Positions 1-7,383 of a stretch of DNA of 64,000 bases are shown piece after piece. This DNA is from Lonsdalea britannica. GTDB taxonomy: Bacteria; Pseudomonadota; Gammaproteobacteria; Enterobacterales; Enterobacteriaceae. Location: contig NZ_LUTN01000006.1 of NCBI RefSeq assembly GCF_002111595.1, forward strand, positions 1-64,000. The letters run 5' to 3'. The position numbers and the translations under genes were made by a program. How positions within the stretch are numbered: the stretch's first letter is position 1; every line of letters begins with the position of its first letter. Under the pieces are notes generated by a model. That model saw only the letters and a program-made list of their open reading frames with translations, did no database searches and was not told the origin of the DNA.

Positions 1-69
1 AACCCTCGATACGTTTTCACGTATACACACTTTCCAGGCGTGCTCCTTCAGCCTCTCGGACACCTCACC
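1..69 (-). tRNA. tRNA-Ser(GGA), 3' end cut by window edge
   Basis: Read on the minus strand from position 69, the sequence opens with GGTGAGGTG, the acceptor stem of enterobacterial tRNA-Ser. It continues through a D-arm, an anticodon loop CTGGAAA with anticodon GGA (positions 33-35), a long class II variable arm and the start of the T-arm. It is nearly identical to E. coli serW/serX as I know them. The T-loop, the 3' acceptor strand and CCA lie outside the window. It decodes UCC and UCU codons. Confidence 0.93.
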
Positions 70-100
70 GTATTGCCGCGCTCGGCGGCAACGGGGCGCT

Positions 101-129
101 ACTATAGGGAGTCGCCTTGTTACGGTCAA
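101..129 (-). promoter_or_regulatory. Sigma-70 promoter of the tRNA-Ser gene
   Basis: On the minus strand TTGACC (124-129) and TATAGT (101-106) are separated by exactly 17 bases, close to the consensus. They are followed by a GC-rich discriminator, AGCGCCCCG. That discriminator is typical of tRNA promoters under stringent control. The tRNA 5' end lies about 30 bases downstream, leaving room for a short leader. Confidence 0.85.
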
Positions 130-332
130 GCAGTATTTAGTGGTTTTGAAACATCTGGTTAAGCCTTGTACGTTTGGCTGATGACTTACGCTGTTGCGCG
201 GGTTTGACCTACGGTGGTATATGGAAGAAAAGAGGGGGGAGGCTAGATTTGAGTGGGCTACGCGAGCCTGAAGACGAGAGAAATTTGCAGGGGGAGGATT
301 GCCGATAATAGGATACCGTAATCACAGAGATC

Positions 333-366
333 AAAAAGGCATTCTAGGATGACCCCGAATGCCTTT
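333..366 (-). terminator. Rho-independent terminator of fabA
   Basis: AAAGGCATTC (335-344 on the plus strand) is perfectly complementary to GAATGCCTTT (357-366), with a 12-base loop. On the minus strand the hairpin is followed by TTTTTGATC. It starts 18 bases after the fabA stop. Between it and the tRNA promoter (130-332) I see nothing recognisable. Confidence 0.85.
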
Positions 367-383
367 CGTCTTAAAGCGGTGGT

Positions 384-902
384 TTAGAACGCGCTAGTAT
401 CTTTGAACAGGCCGACTTTCAGATCGCTCGCCGTATAGATGACGCGACCATCGACCAGCACTTCACCGTCCGCGATACCCATAATCAGTTTGCGATTGAT
501 AACACGCTTGAAATGGATGCGATAGGTGACTTTTTTGGCTTCAGGGAGAATCTGACCGGCGAGTTTGACTTCACCGACGCCCAGCGCGCGACCTTTACCT
601 TCTCCGCCTAACCAGCCGAGGTAAAAGCCCACTAATTGCCACATGGCATCCAGCCCCAGGCAGCCAGGCATAACCGGGTCGCCGATGAAATGGCAGCCGA
701 AGAACCACAGGTCGGGATTGATATCCAGCTCGGCTTCAACATAGCCTTTGTCATGCTGGCCGCCATCTTCGGTCATCTTGATGACACGATCCATCATCAG
801 CATATTGCCAGAGGGCAATCGCGGGCCCTGTTGGCCGAACAGTTCACCGCGTCCGCTGGCGTAAAGATCTTCTTTCGAATAGGATTCGCGTTTATCTACC
901 AT
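384..902 (-). CDS. fabA: 3-hydroxydecanoyl-[acyl-carrier-protein] dehydratase/isomerase FabA
   Basis: FabA dehydrates 3-hydroxyacyl-ACP and isomerises trans-2-decenoyl-ACP to cis-3-decenoyl-ACP, the branch point of anaerobic unsaturated fatty-acid synthesis in the cytosol. The protein has 172 residues, the E. coli length, and is nearly identical throughout. The hot-dog fold active site is visible: His71 in [12 protein letters not shown] and Asp85 in [10 protein letters not shown] (His70 and Asp84 without Met). The gene lies downstream of lonH on the same strand with a 90-base gap that holds a FabR palindrome and a FadR-like site. It should therefore be repressed by FabR and activated by FadR according to fatty-acid supply. 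A strong terminator follows it. Confidence 0.98.
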   Translation of the reverse strand: MVDKRESYSKEDLYASGRGELFGQQGPRLPSGNMLMMDRVIKMTEDGGQHDKGYVEAELDINPDLWFFGCHFIGDPVMPGCLGLDAMWQLVGFYLGWLGGEGKGRALGVGEVKLAGQILPEAKKVTYRIHFKRVINRKLIMGIADGEVLVDGRVIYTASDLKVGLFKDTSAF

Positions 903-939
903 GTTTCTTTAAGTCCTGTTTTTGTGAAGCGAGCAGGTT

Positions 940-957
940 AGCGTACACGTGTACGCT
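940..957. promoter_or_regulatory. FabR operator in front of fabA
   Basis: AGCGTACACGTGTACGCT is a perfect 18-base palindrome, 37 bases upstream of the fabA start. It matches the known enterobacterial FabR operator found at fabA and fabB. FabR is a TetR-family repressor that senses the ratio of unsaturated to saturated acyl-ACP or acyl-CoA. Confidence 0.9.
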
Positions 958-972
958 GAGCAAGCCTATTAC

Positions 973-989
973 CGCTGGACATACCAGTT
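973..989 (-). promoter_or_regulatory. Probable FadR-binding site of fabA
   Basis: The minus-strand 17-mer AACTGGTATGTCCAGCG contains the dyad CTGG-N5-CCAG. It resembles the FadR operator of fadB (ATCTGGTACGACCAGAT), agreeing at 12-13 of 17 positions by eye. It lies 15 bases upstream of the FabR palindrome, the same order as at E. coli fabA, where FadR activates. The identification rests on similarity and position only. Confidence 0.6.
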
Positions 990-992
990 TCG

Positions 993-2720
993 CTATCGGA
1001 AAAACCAAGGGAAGCGACGGCGTTCTTGCGGTGTTAAAAGAGCGATACGCTCACGAATCGCAGCCAGCAAGCTGGGGCGATGTTCTTCATCGTAAGCAAC
1101 CTGTGTCAGCAGGGTGACCGCTTCTGCGACAGAGGATACCGGATAGATATGGAACTGCGCATTTTTCACAGCCTCAACCACGCCAGGCTGTAAACAGAGA
1201 TGGCGCTGATTGGTTGCGGGGATGATGACGCCTTGCTGACCGTTCAGACCACGGCGCTGACAAACATCGAAGAAGCCTTCAATCTTTTCGTTAACGCCGC
1301 CGATGGGTTGAACGTGTCCAAACTGATCCACCGAACCGGTGACGGCAAATTGCTGATTGATAGGCTGTAGGGCCAGCGCGCTGATCAGGGCGCAAAGCTC
1401 CGCAAGGGAAGCGCTATCCCCGTCTACCTCACTGTAAGATTGCTCAAAAACGATAGAGGCAGAGAAGGGCAACTGCTGTTCCAACTGTAGTTCAGAAATC
1501 AGAAAAGCCTGCATAATCATCATGCCTTTGGCATGCAGGTTACCCCCGAGTTCGGCTTTACGCTCGACATCGGTCAGTTCGCCATCGCCCGGATGTACTA
1601 CGCAGCTGATTCGCGTCGGTTCGCCAATCATCATCGGATAACCTGGGTATTCCAGCACGGAAAGTCCATTGACCTGACCGATGACGGCGCCGTCGGTTTC
1701 AATCAGAATCTGACCGAGCTCGATATCGTCCTGTAACCGTTCATACAGGTAACTATCGCGCCAGCGGCGGGTGGTTTCGGCATCGTTGATCGCCTGCGCA
1801 GTGAGCGTTTCTTGCTGTGCGTAGAGCGAGGCATGCTTCAACTGATGAGTCAGCCATTTGGGACACAGGGGCAGACAGCCCTGATCGTCGCTGTGACGCA
1901 CCGCGTGGGTGACCAGTGCGTTCCATCCGTCCTCCGCCAGCAGAGGAAGTTGATTTTCCTGACACAGAGCATTTATGTATGCACACCAGTGCACCATATC
2001 CTCAGGCGCGATCAGAGAGAGTTGAGATTCAAACTCGCCATAAATGGCGTCTCCGCTCAGCTCGGGCTCCATATCGTGCAGGTCGGCCAGACTTTCACGA
2101 TCGCCCACGATGATCAGTCGCAGATCCATAGGCATTGGAGGAACTTCCACCGGCAGCGGGCGGCGTTCATCTGGCGAGAGCCACGAGTACTGCCCTGAGA
2201 CTATCGTCTGCTTCAACCGAAGCCACATCAGCGGCTGCGCCAGCAGCGTGCGTGCAGAAAGAATCAATACGCCGCCGTTGGCCTGATGAATCAGTCCGGG
2301 CTGTAGCTGAATATCGTCCTGGAACAGGCGGACGCAACCAAACAGCTGCTCCGGCTCAATCCATTCCTGATACCCACACCGTATTTTGGCCGCAAAATTG
2401 TCATCCTGATGCAGGGCCGGCTGGACGCTGATACGGCGACCGGAGATCTGATACAGGCTGCCGGAAAACGCTTTTTCCATTGACGCAGTAGCGTTAACAG
2501 CTCGGGCGATCAGCCGCAGATAATCATCACTCTCCTGCGCTTTCAACAGCATGAAGCGAGAGGGGGAGCGAGACTGGCAAAAGAGTGTCAGCGCATTCGC
2601 CAAACGGGGCTGGATCGCTGAAAACTCAGCGGGCGTCAGCTGCGCGGCTTGAGAGAACAATGTCTGATACGGGGTGAGATCAGGCAACAGTTGTTGCCAT
2701 TCGAGTCGGTTGTTGGTCAA
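993..2720 (-). CDS. lonH: LonH (YcbZ), Lon-type serine protease homologue
   Basis: A protein of 575 residues related to E. coli YcbZ/LonH (586). The C-terminal third is a Lon-type S16 protease domain. The Ser-Lys dyad is present: Ser436 in GDSAS and Lys479 in GGVNEKIEGF, 43 residues apart as in Lon itself. The N-terminal region is an AAA-like domain with degenerate motifs; I see no convincing Walker A sequence. The natural substrates are not well defined. The gene lies between divergent matP and co-directional fabA, as in E. coli, and its 3' end borders the FadR-like site of fabA. Confidence 0.93.
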   Translation of the reverse strand: MTNNRLEWQQLLPDLTPYQTLFSQAAQLTPAEFSAIQPRLANALTLFCQSRSPSRFMLLKAQESDDYLRLIARAVNATASMEKAFSGSLYQISGRRISVQPALHQDDNFAAKIRCGYQEWIEPEQLFGCVRLFQDDIQLQPGLIHQANGGVLILSARTLLAQPLMWLRLKQTIVSGQYSWLSPDERRPLPVEVPPMPMDLRLIIVGDRESLADLHDMEPELSGDAIYGEFESQLSLIAPEDMVHWCAYINALCQENQLPLLAEDGWNALVTHAVRHSDDQGCLPLCPKWLTHQLKHASLYAQQETLTAQAINDAETTRRWRDSYLYERLQDDIELGQILIETDGAVIGQVNGLSVLEYPGYPMMIGEPTRISCVVHPGDGELTDVERKAELGGNLHAKGMMIMQAFLISELQLEQQLPFSASIVFEQSYSEVDGDSASLAELCALISALALQPINQQFAVTGSVDQFGHVQPIGGVNEKIEGFFDVCQRRGLNGQQGVIIPATNQRHLCLQPGVVEAVKNAQFHIYPVSSVAEAVTLLTQVAYDEEHRPSLLAAIRERIALLTPQERRRFPWFFR

Positions 2721-2929
2721 AGTATCTACAGCACTCGTCTAAAGGGAAAGCGGGATTATACAAAAATAATGCCTGATGCACATGAGAGCCTGCGTGTTGC
2801 TGGCAGACAACAAAGGCGGAATAGCCGTTCTGGCTGAAAAATGGCCAGTAAAAAGTTTGCCTGAAACAGGAAACTCAGGCCACAATGGAGATATGTCGGG
2901 CACGTTACACGGTCACTGAAGACTTTATT

Positions 2930-3391
2930 ATGAAATACCAGCAATTAGAAAATCTTGAGTGCGGCTGGAAGTGGAAATATCTGGTCAAAAAGCACCGTGA
3001 AGGCGAGTCCATTACGCGCTTTATAGAGCAAAGTGCGGCCGATGAAGCGGTCAATGCGCTGCTCAGAATGGAAGATCAGCCCTCGAAAGTGCTCCAGTGG
3101 ATTGATTTGTATCTCAATCCCGCGCTGGATAACCGGATGAAGCAGACCATCCGCGCGCGCCGTAAACGGCACTTCAATGCTGAACATCAGCATACCCGCA
3201 AGAAATCCATCGATCTCGAGTATCTGGTATGGCAGCGTTTGGCGGGATTGGCTCACCGTCGTGGCTGTACGCTGTCGGAGACCATTGTCCAGTTGATTGA
3301 AGATGCTGAACACAAAGAGAAATATGCCTCCCAAATGTCGACGCTAAAACAGGATCTACAGGCCATGCTTAACAGTAAGTCAGGCCGCTAA
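2930..3391 (+). CDS. matP: MatP, macrodomain Ter organiser
   Basis: MatP binds the 13-bp matS sites spread over the terminus region, compacts the Ter macrodomain and tethers it to the divisome through ZapB. The 153-residue protein (E. coli 150) has the N-terminal alpha-helical part and the C-terminal ribbon-helix-helix and coiled-coil part. The stretch [19 protein letters not shown] and the segment [17 protein letters not shown] are almost invariant in the family. I chose the ATG at 2930 ([10 protein letters not shown]) because it matches family N-termini. An in-frame ATG at 2885 would add 15 unrelated residues. The promoter must lie in the 209 bases shared with divergent lonH. An exact matS site occurs at 38192. 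Confidence 0.97.
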   Translation: MKYQQLENLECGWKWKYLVKKHREGESITRFIEQSAADEAVNALLRMEDQPSKVLQWIDLYLNPALDNRMKQTIRARRKRHFNAEHQHTRKKSIDLEYLVWQRLAGLAHRRGCTLSETIVQLIEDAEHKEKYASQMSTLKQDLQAMLNSKSGR

Positions 3392-3403
3392 CATGTTGCG
3401 TTT

Positions 3404-3895
3404 TCAGCCGACCTGGTTGATCCGTTCAATCAAGCTGAGGATTTCCCGGTCCGAAAATACCTCCACTCCCTTCGATCTCAGCAGTTCGGCGGTGACGCCA
3501 CTGCCCGCAACGGTTTCTCCGTTGAAATGGCCGCTATAGATAGTCTGGCTACCGCAGGAAGGACTGCCGTCGGTGAGTAGTGCGAATCGGCAGTTATGCT
3601 GCTGCGCCATTTCCAGCGCCAGCCAGGCGCCCAAAAGATACTGTTCAGTGACGTCGTCCCCGGTTTCTTCGACTACCCGCGCCCCTGACGCAATGACCGC
3701 GCGTCGGCGTTGAGTGGGGATAATTTCCGCCGGAGGCCGCGGTGTGGAAAACCCCGCCGCCAGTTCGGGGCAAAATATAATCAGACGCTGTTCCCGCTGC
3801 CAACGGTCAAGATACTGTTGGACTGTCTTTTTATCTGAGCCGTTATATCTGACGGGAAATCCTGCCAAACAGGCGCTTATCAAAATCTTATTCAT
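3404..3895 (-). CDS. DUF523 family protein (YbbK-like)
   Basis: About 163 residues. The DUF523 signature elements are present: an N-terminal SACLAGFPVRYNG, then CPE in IIFCPELAAGFSTPRP, and DGSPSCGS about two thirds along. The conserved cysteines suggest a metal or sulfur-related role, but the family has no settled function. The ATG at 3895 starts exactly at the conserved MNKILISACLAG; an upstream ATG at 3934 would add 13 residues without family support, and neither start has a strong Shine-Dalgarno sequence. It converges with matP, with only 12 bases between the stop codons. In E. coli matP is followed by ompA and sulA, which are absent here. Confidence 0.8.
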   Translation of the reverse strand: MNKILISACLAGFPVRYNGSDKKTVQQYLDRWQREQRLIIFCPELAAGFSTPRPPAEIIPTQRRRAVIASGARVVEETGDDVTEQYLLGAWLALEMAQQHNCRFALLTDGSPSCGSQTIYSGHFNGETVAGSGVTAELLRSKGVEVFSDREILSLIERINQVG

Positions 3896-3997
3896 CAGTG
3901 GGATCTTCGACTTTCGAGAGTTCAAGACCGCCATTAGAGGCGAGTGACATCAACAGAGCGGGAATAATAAACACGCGGATAGGGCAAAGGGAAATAA

Positions 3998-4183
3998 TTA
4001 AAAGAAAGAGAACATCACGACAACGGGAAAACTCAGCGGCCAGGTCAGGCCGATTAAAACCGCGCAGAGTAGGCGTATCAACATCGAGCGGTCCTTGCTG
4101 ACGAAGAAAGTGAAGACCAGCGATAGAACAAAACCAATGAAATAAACAGTTTTAATCATTTCCCACAGATGATGGTGAGCCAC
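3998..4183 (-). CDS. GhoT/OrtT-type small membrane toxin
   Basis: A 61-residue protein with two predicted membrane helices (about residues 10-27 and 36-60). The C-terminal half, RLLCAVLIGLTWPLSFPVVV followed by MFSFF, closely matches E. coli GhoT and OrtT, including the IRLL and TWPxSxPV motifs. GhoT damages the inner membrane and lowers proton-motive force; OrtT does so under stringent stress. The start is inferred to be GTG at 4183 because AAGGAAGAG lies seven bases upstream; the first ATG (4159) has no ribosome site and would cut off the family N-terminus. No GhoS-like antitoxin lies beside it, so an orphan OrtT role is the better guess. The exact family member is uncertain. Confidence 0.75.
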   Translation of the reverse strand: MAHHHLWEMIKTVYFIGFVLSLVFTFFVSKDRSMLIRLLCAVLIGLTWPLSFPVVVMFSFF

Positions 4184-4544
4184 TTTGTTCTCTTCCTTAT
4201 AGTCGCAGGCGGCGCGTAGTTTAAGGCGTTGCCAATTTGTGATCAATCCTTTAACACAAGGGATAAACGTGAAACGTTTTTCCGGCCGGTTAATCATAGT
4301 GCCAAATCGAGGGGAATTCTGACGAGTCCTTAGAAAAAAAAGATTTACTTATGGATAGTGACTTCAACTGCCGGAGGCGATGAAGGGGGGAATATTCACA
4401 GTATTACATGGGGTAAATAAAGAAGTGAGGGGCCGGAAAATGATTTATACCGGTAGGTGAAATCAAAATTGAGACATGGCTGACGGGCTGGATACCAGTC
4501 GAATAATTGTGACATAAATATTAATTTTTGGTGACTATATGGAC

Positions 4545-4567
4545 TTAGTCGGCCAACTAAAATAGTT
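4545..4567. promoter_or_regulatory. Operator-like array before the ribbon-helix-helix gene
   Basis: Three pentamers lie in alternating orientation 32-54 bases upstream of the start: TTAGT (4545), AACTA (4555) and TAGTT (4563). They form two overlapping inverted repeats, TTAGTCGGCCAACTAA and AACTAAAATAGTT. Arc-type dimers bind such half-site arrays as tetramers, so autoregulation is plausible. This is inferred from pattern and position. The rest of the 4184-4544 gap is AT-rich and shows nothing I recognise. Confidence 0.45.
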
Positions 4568-4598
4568 TGGTTTTTTATCCTGTTTAAAAGGGAATAAA

Positions 4599-4874
4599 AT
4601 GAACGAGATATCAAGCCTGTCGTTAAAAATCACTCATGAGCTCAAAGAAAGAATTAAAGCTGCGGCCTCCGCGAACGGGGTTTCAATCAGTGCGGAAGTC
4701 AGCGCTCGTTTGCAGAGAAGCTTTGAGCCAGCGCTGTCAGACACCCAGCAAGCAGACGCCATTGATAATCAACATACCGAAGAATTGTTAGAACAGCCGC
4801 TATCGGCTAAAGAACTTAAAAAGCTGCGGCAGTTAATCAAGGAAAAAACCAAAGGTTCTGTCAAAAAGAAATAA
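4599..4874 (+). CDS. Arc-type ribbon-helix-helix DNA-binding protein
   Basis: A 91-residue protein. The first 45 residues have the Arc/MetJ ribbon-helix-helix pattern: a beta strand (SLSLKITHELKERIK), a helix, then NGVSISAEVSARLQ for the turn and second helix. The C-terminal half is rich in Lys, Glu and Gln with a basic tail (KEKTKGSVKKK), unlike phage Arc (53 residues), and could be a second helical or partner-binding part. The start has AAAAGGGAA five bases upstream. Paired inverted half-sites lie just before the gene, suggesting autoregulation. The target genes are unknown. No recombinase or toxin gene adjoins it. Confidence 0.78.
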   Translation: MNEISSLSLKITHELKERIKAAASANGVSISAEVSARLQRSFEPALSDTQQADAIDNQHTEELLEQPLSAKELKKLRQLIKEKTKGSVKKK

Positions 4875-4978
4875 AACCGACCTTTATGCCTGCCAGTGAC
4901 AAGGGAGGCATATATTCACTTTCCCATTCCTTTTATTTCCCGATCATCCACGATTAATCACTGCGTTTTGCCCTCATC

Positions 4979-5011
4979 TTGTGTGAGTTATCGAAAGTGG
5001 TGCCCACACAA
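4979..5011. repeat. Inverted repeat upstream of the 94-residue protein gene
   Basis: TTGTGTG (4979-4985) and CACACAA (5005-5011) are perfect inverted arms separated by 19 bases. They lie about 70-100 bases before the gene at 5080. The spacing suits a dimeric regulator on one DNA face better than an RNA hairpin. No function is known. Confidence 0.4.
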
Positions 5012-5079
5012 TTTAAAATTCTCGCTGGCGCTGCCGATAGACACACAATGAAAGGTCTTATTTTTAACAGGGAGGGCGT

Positions 5080-5364
5080 ATGCCTATCGGTACCTTAAAG
5101 GAAACATTGCTGTTTGGTGATGACATTGACGCAGTAAGCCATCGATATGAAATCTACAAAGCTGATTCCCGTGGCGGTTTTTTTGCAATGATTTACGCAC
5201 TAAAGCCATTGCGGATGGAGCACCATATGGTCATGGCATGGAACATTGAAGAAACCTGTTTGCCTTTACGCTCTTCCTACATTCCCAATGCGCGTAGGGA
5301 ATGTGAGGCGCATTGGAAAAATGCATCTGTCCTGGCCGAAGGAAAGACGTTGAGAGCCGTGTAA
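5080..5364 (+). CDS. Hypothetical protein, 94 residues
   Basis: I do not recognise this protein. It has no signal peptide or membrane segment and looks like a small soluble alpha/beta protein, with a hydrophobic middle (GGFFAMIYALKPLRMEHHMV) and a charged C-terminus. Translation is supported by the strong ribosome site AGGGAGGG four bases before the ATG. It is flanked upstream by a TTGTGTG/CACACAA inverted repeat and downstream by a perfect 10-bp stem-loop, so it looks like a single-gene unit. Its neighbours (a ribbon-helix-helix regulator and a PepSY protein) give no clear hint of its role. Confidence 0.7.
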   Translation: MPIGTLKETLLFGDDIDAVSHRYEIYKADSRGGFFAMIYALKPLRMEHHMVMAWNIEETCLPLRSSYIPNARRECEAHWKNASVLAEGKTLRAV

Positions 5365-5369
5365 TGGAC

Positions 5370-5400
5370 CACAGAAGCAAGCCATTAAGCTGCTTCTGTG
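5370..5400. terminator. Stem-loop after the 94-residue protein gene
   Basis: CACAGAAGCA (5370-5379) pairs perfectly with TGCTTCTGTG (5391-5400) around an 11-base loop. It begins six bases after the stop codon. No run of T follows on either strand, so it may stabilise the 3' end or be a weak terminator. Confidence 0.5.
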
Positions 5401-5456
5401 TAAACTCTCGCTTAGGAGCCTTCAGGATAATCCGTTACCCCGCCCTGGATTGGTTT

Positions 5457-6902
5457 TTATCCCGCTCGGTGTTTGACTCGTGCCGGTAAAGAAGCGCGGT
5501 ATCGCAGCCAACAAGAGATATCTAACAAAATCAACATCACAGCGCTGATCCCCATCACTGGTAGAAAGATGCCGATGCCCAAAGTGATAATGACCACCGG
5601 AATCCGCAATGCCAGCGGTAAAGTTAAAAAGGCTGCGGTCACTGTTTGCAGGGGATTTTTGGAAACCGAGGCGCGTGGACGCCGTAGCCACCACAAGCGA
5701 TATCCCCAAACAATCATTGTGCACAGTCCCATGCCAAAAACGGCGAGTAATAGCTGATTAGGCCATCCAAACAACACGCCCATATGTATATCAACGCCCC
5801 ATCGGGTCAATTTAGCCGCTAACGGGAAGTCGCTGAAGGCGACCTTGCTGACAACCTGACCCGAATCGGGGTCGACCGCTACGGCATCTGCTCGGGTAGG
5901 CCAGGTTCTTTCCATTTCGGTGACTGTCCAGGCGCGATGCGGTTTTGACGTTGGGCGAATCTCTATTTTGCTGGCCTTAATGCCTGCAGCGCGTGCGGAT
6001 GCTAACACCCGATCAAAGCGGGCAGGATCGATAGGTGTCCTATCTGACATGTCCATCATCATATGGTGGGCATGCTCGTTCTGCGGAGAGGGTTCGGTGT
6101 TTCCAGAAAGTTGCGTGGAGACTGCCGGCGTTTGCCAGCCGAGGGCGTACCGCAACTGCGATACGTGATCTCCAGCCCAACGCGCCCAGGTCAGTCCTGT
6201 CGCAGAGAAAAAGAGTAGGCCTGCCAGTAACGCCAGCCCGGTCACCGTATGGCGTCGACGCAATCGGCGACGGGCGCTACGTAAGGCATTGGCCTTTTCC
6301 GCATTGATGGGCGACTGACGACCCGACCACCACAGGTAAGCGCCGCCTAACGCCGCAATCCACAGCCATGAGGCGGCCAGTTCGCTGTAATTTCTGCCGA
6401 AGCTCCCCAGCAATAGACTGCGATGCAGGTTATCCAGCCAGAGACGGAACGGCAAAATTCCGCTGGTGCCGTAAACGGTTAGATCGCCGTTGACCGCCAA
6501 TGACACCGGATCGATAAAGACGGATCGACTTTCAGAAGGCCCTAAATCAGGAGACGAAAACATGACGCGGGTTGTCTCGCCCGGGGATGGCGCGGGTCTG
6601 ACTGCAGATAATGTCGTATTTTTGTCGTTACCCAGCACGCTCAATGCCGCCGCAACTTGAGATGACAGCGGTTGTGGCGTTCCTTCTCTATCGGTGTAGA
6701 GCACGTGCGCATAAAGCCGATTTTCAATCTGAGGCGTTAATACATACAGGGTGCCGGTGAGTGCGGCGATAAAAATAAATGGGCCGACGAACAGACCAAT
6801 ATAAAAGTGTATTCGTAAGAAGAACGTCCTTAGCCCGGAAGAGGTTGGGATAGGAAGCTGTTCGACGTTGGGGCGTTTTTCCCCGGTTTTGGGAGCAGAC
6901 AT
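5457..6902 (-). CDS. PepSY-associated transmembrane protein, His/Met-rich
   Basis: A 481-residue inner-membrane protein of the PepSY_TM family. Four membrane segments are visible: near residues 25-50 (FLRIHFYIGLFVGPFIFI), near 185-200, near 220-245, and a C-terminal pair starting at GWPNQLLLAVFGMG. A periplasmic loop contains HAHHMMMDM, a plausible copper-binding patch. PepSY_TM proteins usually take part in periplasmic or transmembrane electron transfer for iron or copper. The ATG at 6902 is preceded by GGAAA and matches family starts; 45 further upstream codons in the same frame look like non-coding extension. It follows the DUF2946 gene by 46 bases and is probably co-transcribed with it. 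No TonB-dependent receptor is adjacent. Metal specificity is inferred. Confidence 0.82.
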   Translation of the reverse strand: MSAPKTGEKRPNVEQLPIPTSSGLRTFFLRIHFYIGLFVGPFIFIAALTGTLYVLTPQIENRLYAHVLYTDREGTPQPLSSQVAAALSVLGNDKNTTLSAVRPAPSPGETTRVMFSSPDLGPSESRSVFIDPVSLAVNGDLTVYGTSGILPFRLWLDNLHRSLLLGSFGRNYSELAASWLWIAALGGAYLWWSGRQSPINAEKANALRSARRRLRRRHTVTGLALLAGLLFFSATGLTWARWAGDHVSQLRYALGWQTPAVSTQLSGNTEPSPQNEHAHHMMMDMSDRTPIDPARFDRVLASARAAGIKASKIEIRPTSKPHRAWTVTEMERTWPTRADAVAVDPDSGQVVSKVAFSDFPLAAKLTRWGVDIHMGVLFGWPNQLLLAVFGMGLCTMIVWGYRLWWLRRPRASVSKNPLQTVTAAFLTLPLALRIPVVIITLGIGIFLPVMGISAVMLILLDISCWLRYRASLPARVKHRAG

Positions 6903-6948
6903 AACGTTTCCGCAAAGATAATGAAATAGGGCGCGCAGGCTCGATGTT

Positions 6949-7383
6949 TCAAACCTGCGGATGCGTAAGCAGAGAATTGAACGCGAAAAAAAGCGGTGGC
7001 GCGCGTGCCAACGGGGAGAAGTGGTGCGAATCAGCAATGCGCTGCGGTAAGTCGCTTTTCAATAAATGTAAGGCACGCCAGTAAATGCGCGGTATCAGAT
7101 CGCCGCCGCAAGGTTGCAACGCGGGAAGATGCAAAAACAGGACGCAATAACCGCATGCGCTGCGCGTCTGCGCCGCGTTGTGGCAATCGCGAGAATGCGA
7201 AGAGAGGTGCCCGTGTGTGGACGACGATGCGGTGGAATGCGGGTGATGATGTCTTGTTTGCGTCTGGACGTCGTGACTCCGAGCCAGCAGTTGAGAAACC
7301 GCTGGCGAGATAAAAATCATGATGACGGCAAGAATACTCAGCCAGTAGGGACCGCGTTTTCGCCTTAACTCAAACAGTGACAT
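6949..7383 (-). CDS. DUF2946 family protein, His-rich
   Basis: A 144-residue protein with one N-terminal membrane segment (about residues 14-33, WLSILAVIMIFISPAVSQLL), then a His-rich stretch (TRHHHPHSTASSSTHGHL) and the DUF2946 hallmark ACGYCVLFLHLPAL. Family members commonly sit beside TonB-dependent receptors or PepSY proteins of copper handling. Here the partner is the PepSY protein just downstream. The His and Cys residues suggest periplasmic metal binding. The start lacks a strong ribosome site, so the exact N-terminus is uncertain. Function is inferred from composition and neighbour only. Confidence 0.72.
   Translation of the reverse strand: MSLFELRRKRGPYWLSILAVIMIFISPAVSQLLARSHDVQTQTRHHHPHSTASSSTHGHLSSHSRDCHNAAQTRSACGYCVLFLHLPALQPCGGDLIPRIYWRALHLLKSDLPQRIADSHHFSPLARAPPLFFAFNSLLTHPQV

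Noticed and set aside
3648-3660. Second possible matS site, GTGACGTCGTCCC
   Set aside because: One mismatch in the essential GTCAC half and it lies inside the DUF523 coding sequence; matS binding tolerates little change.
4396-4614. 72-codon minus-strand frame before the ribbon-helix-helix gene
   Set aside because: It overlaps the regulator start and its operator-like repeats and has no family resemblance.
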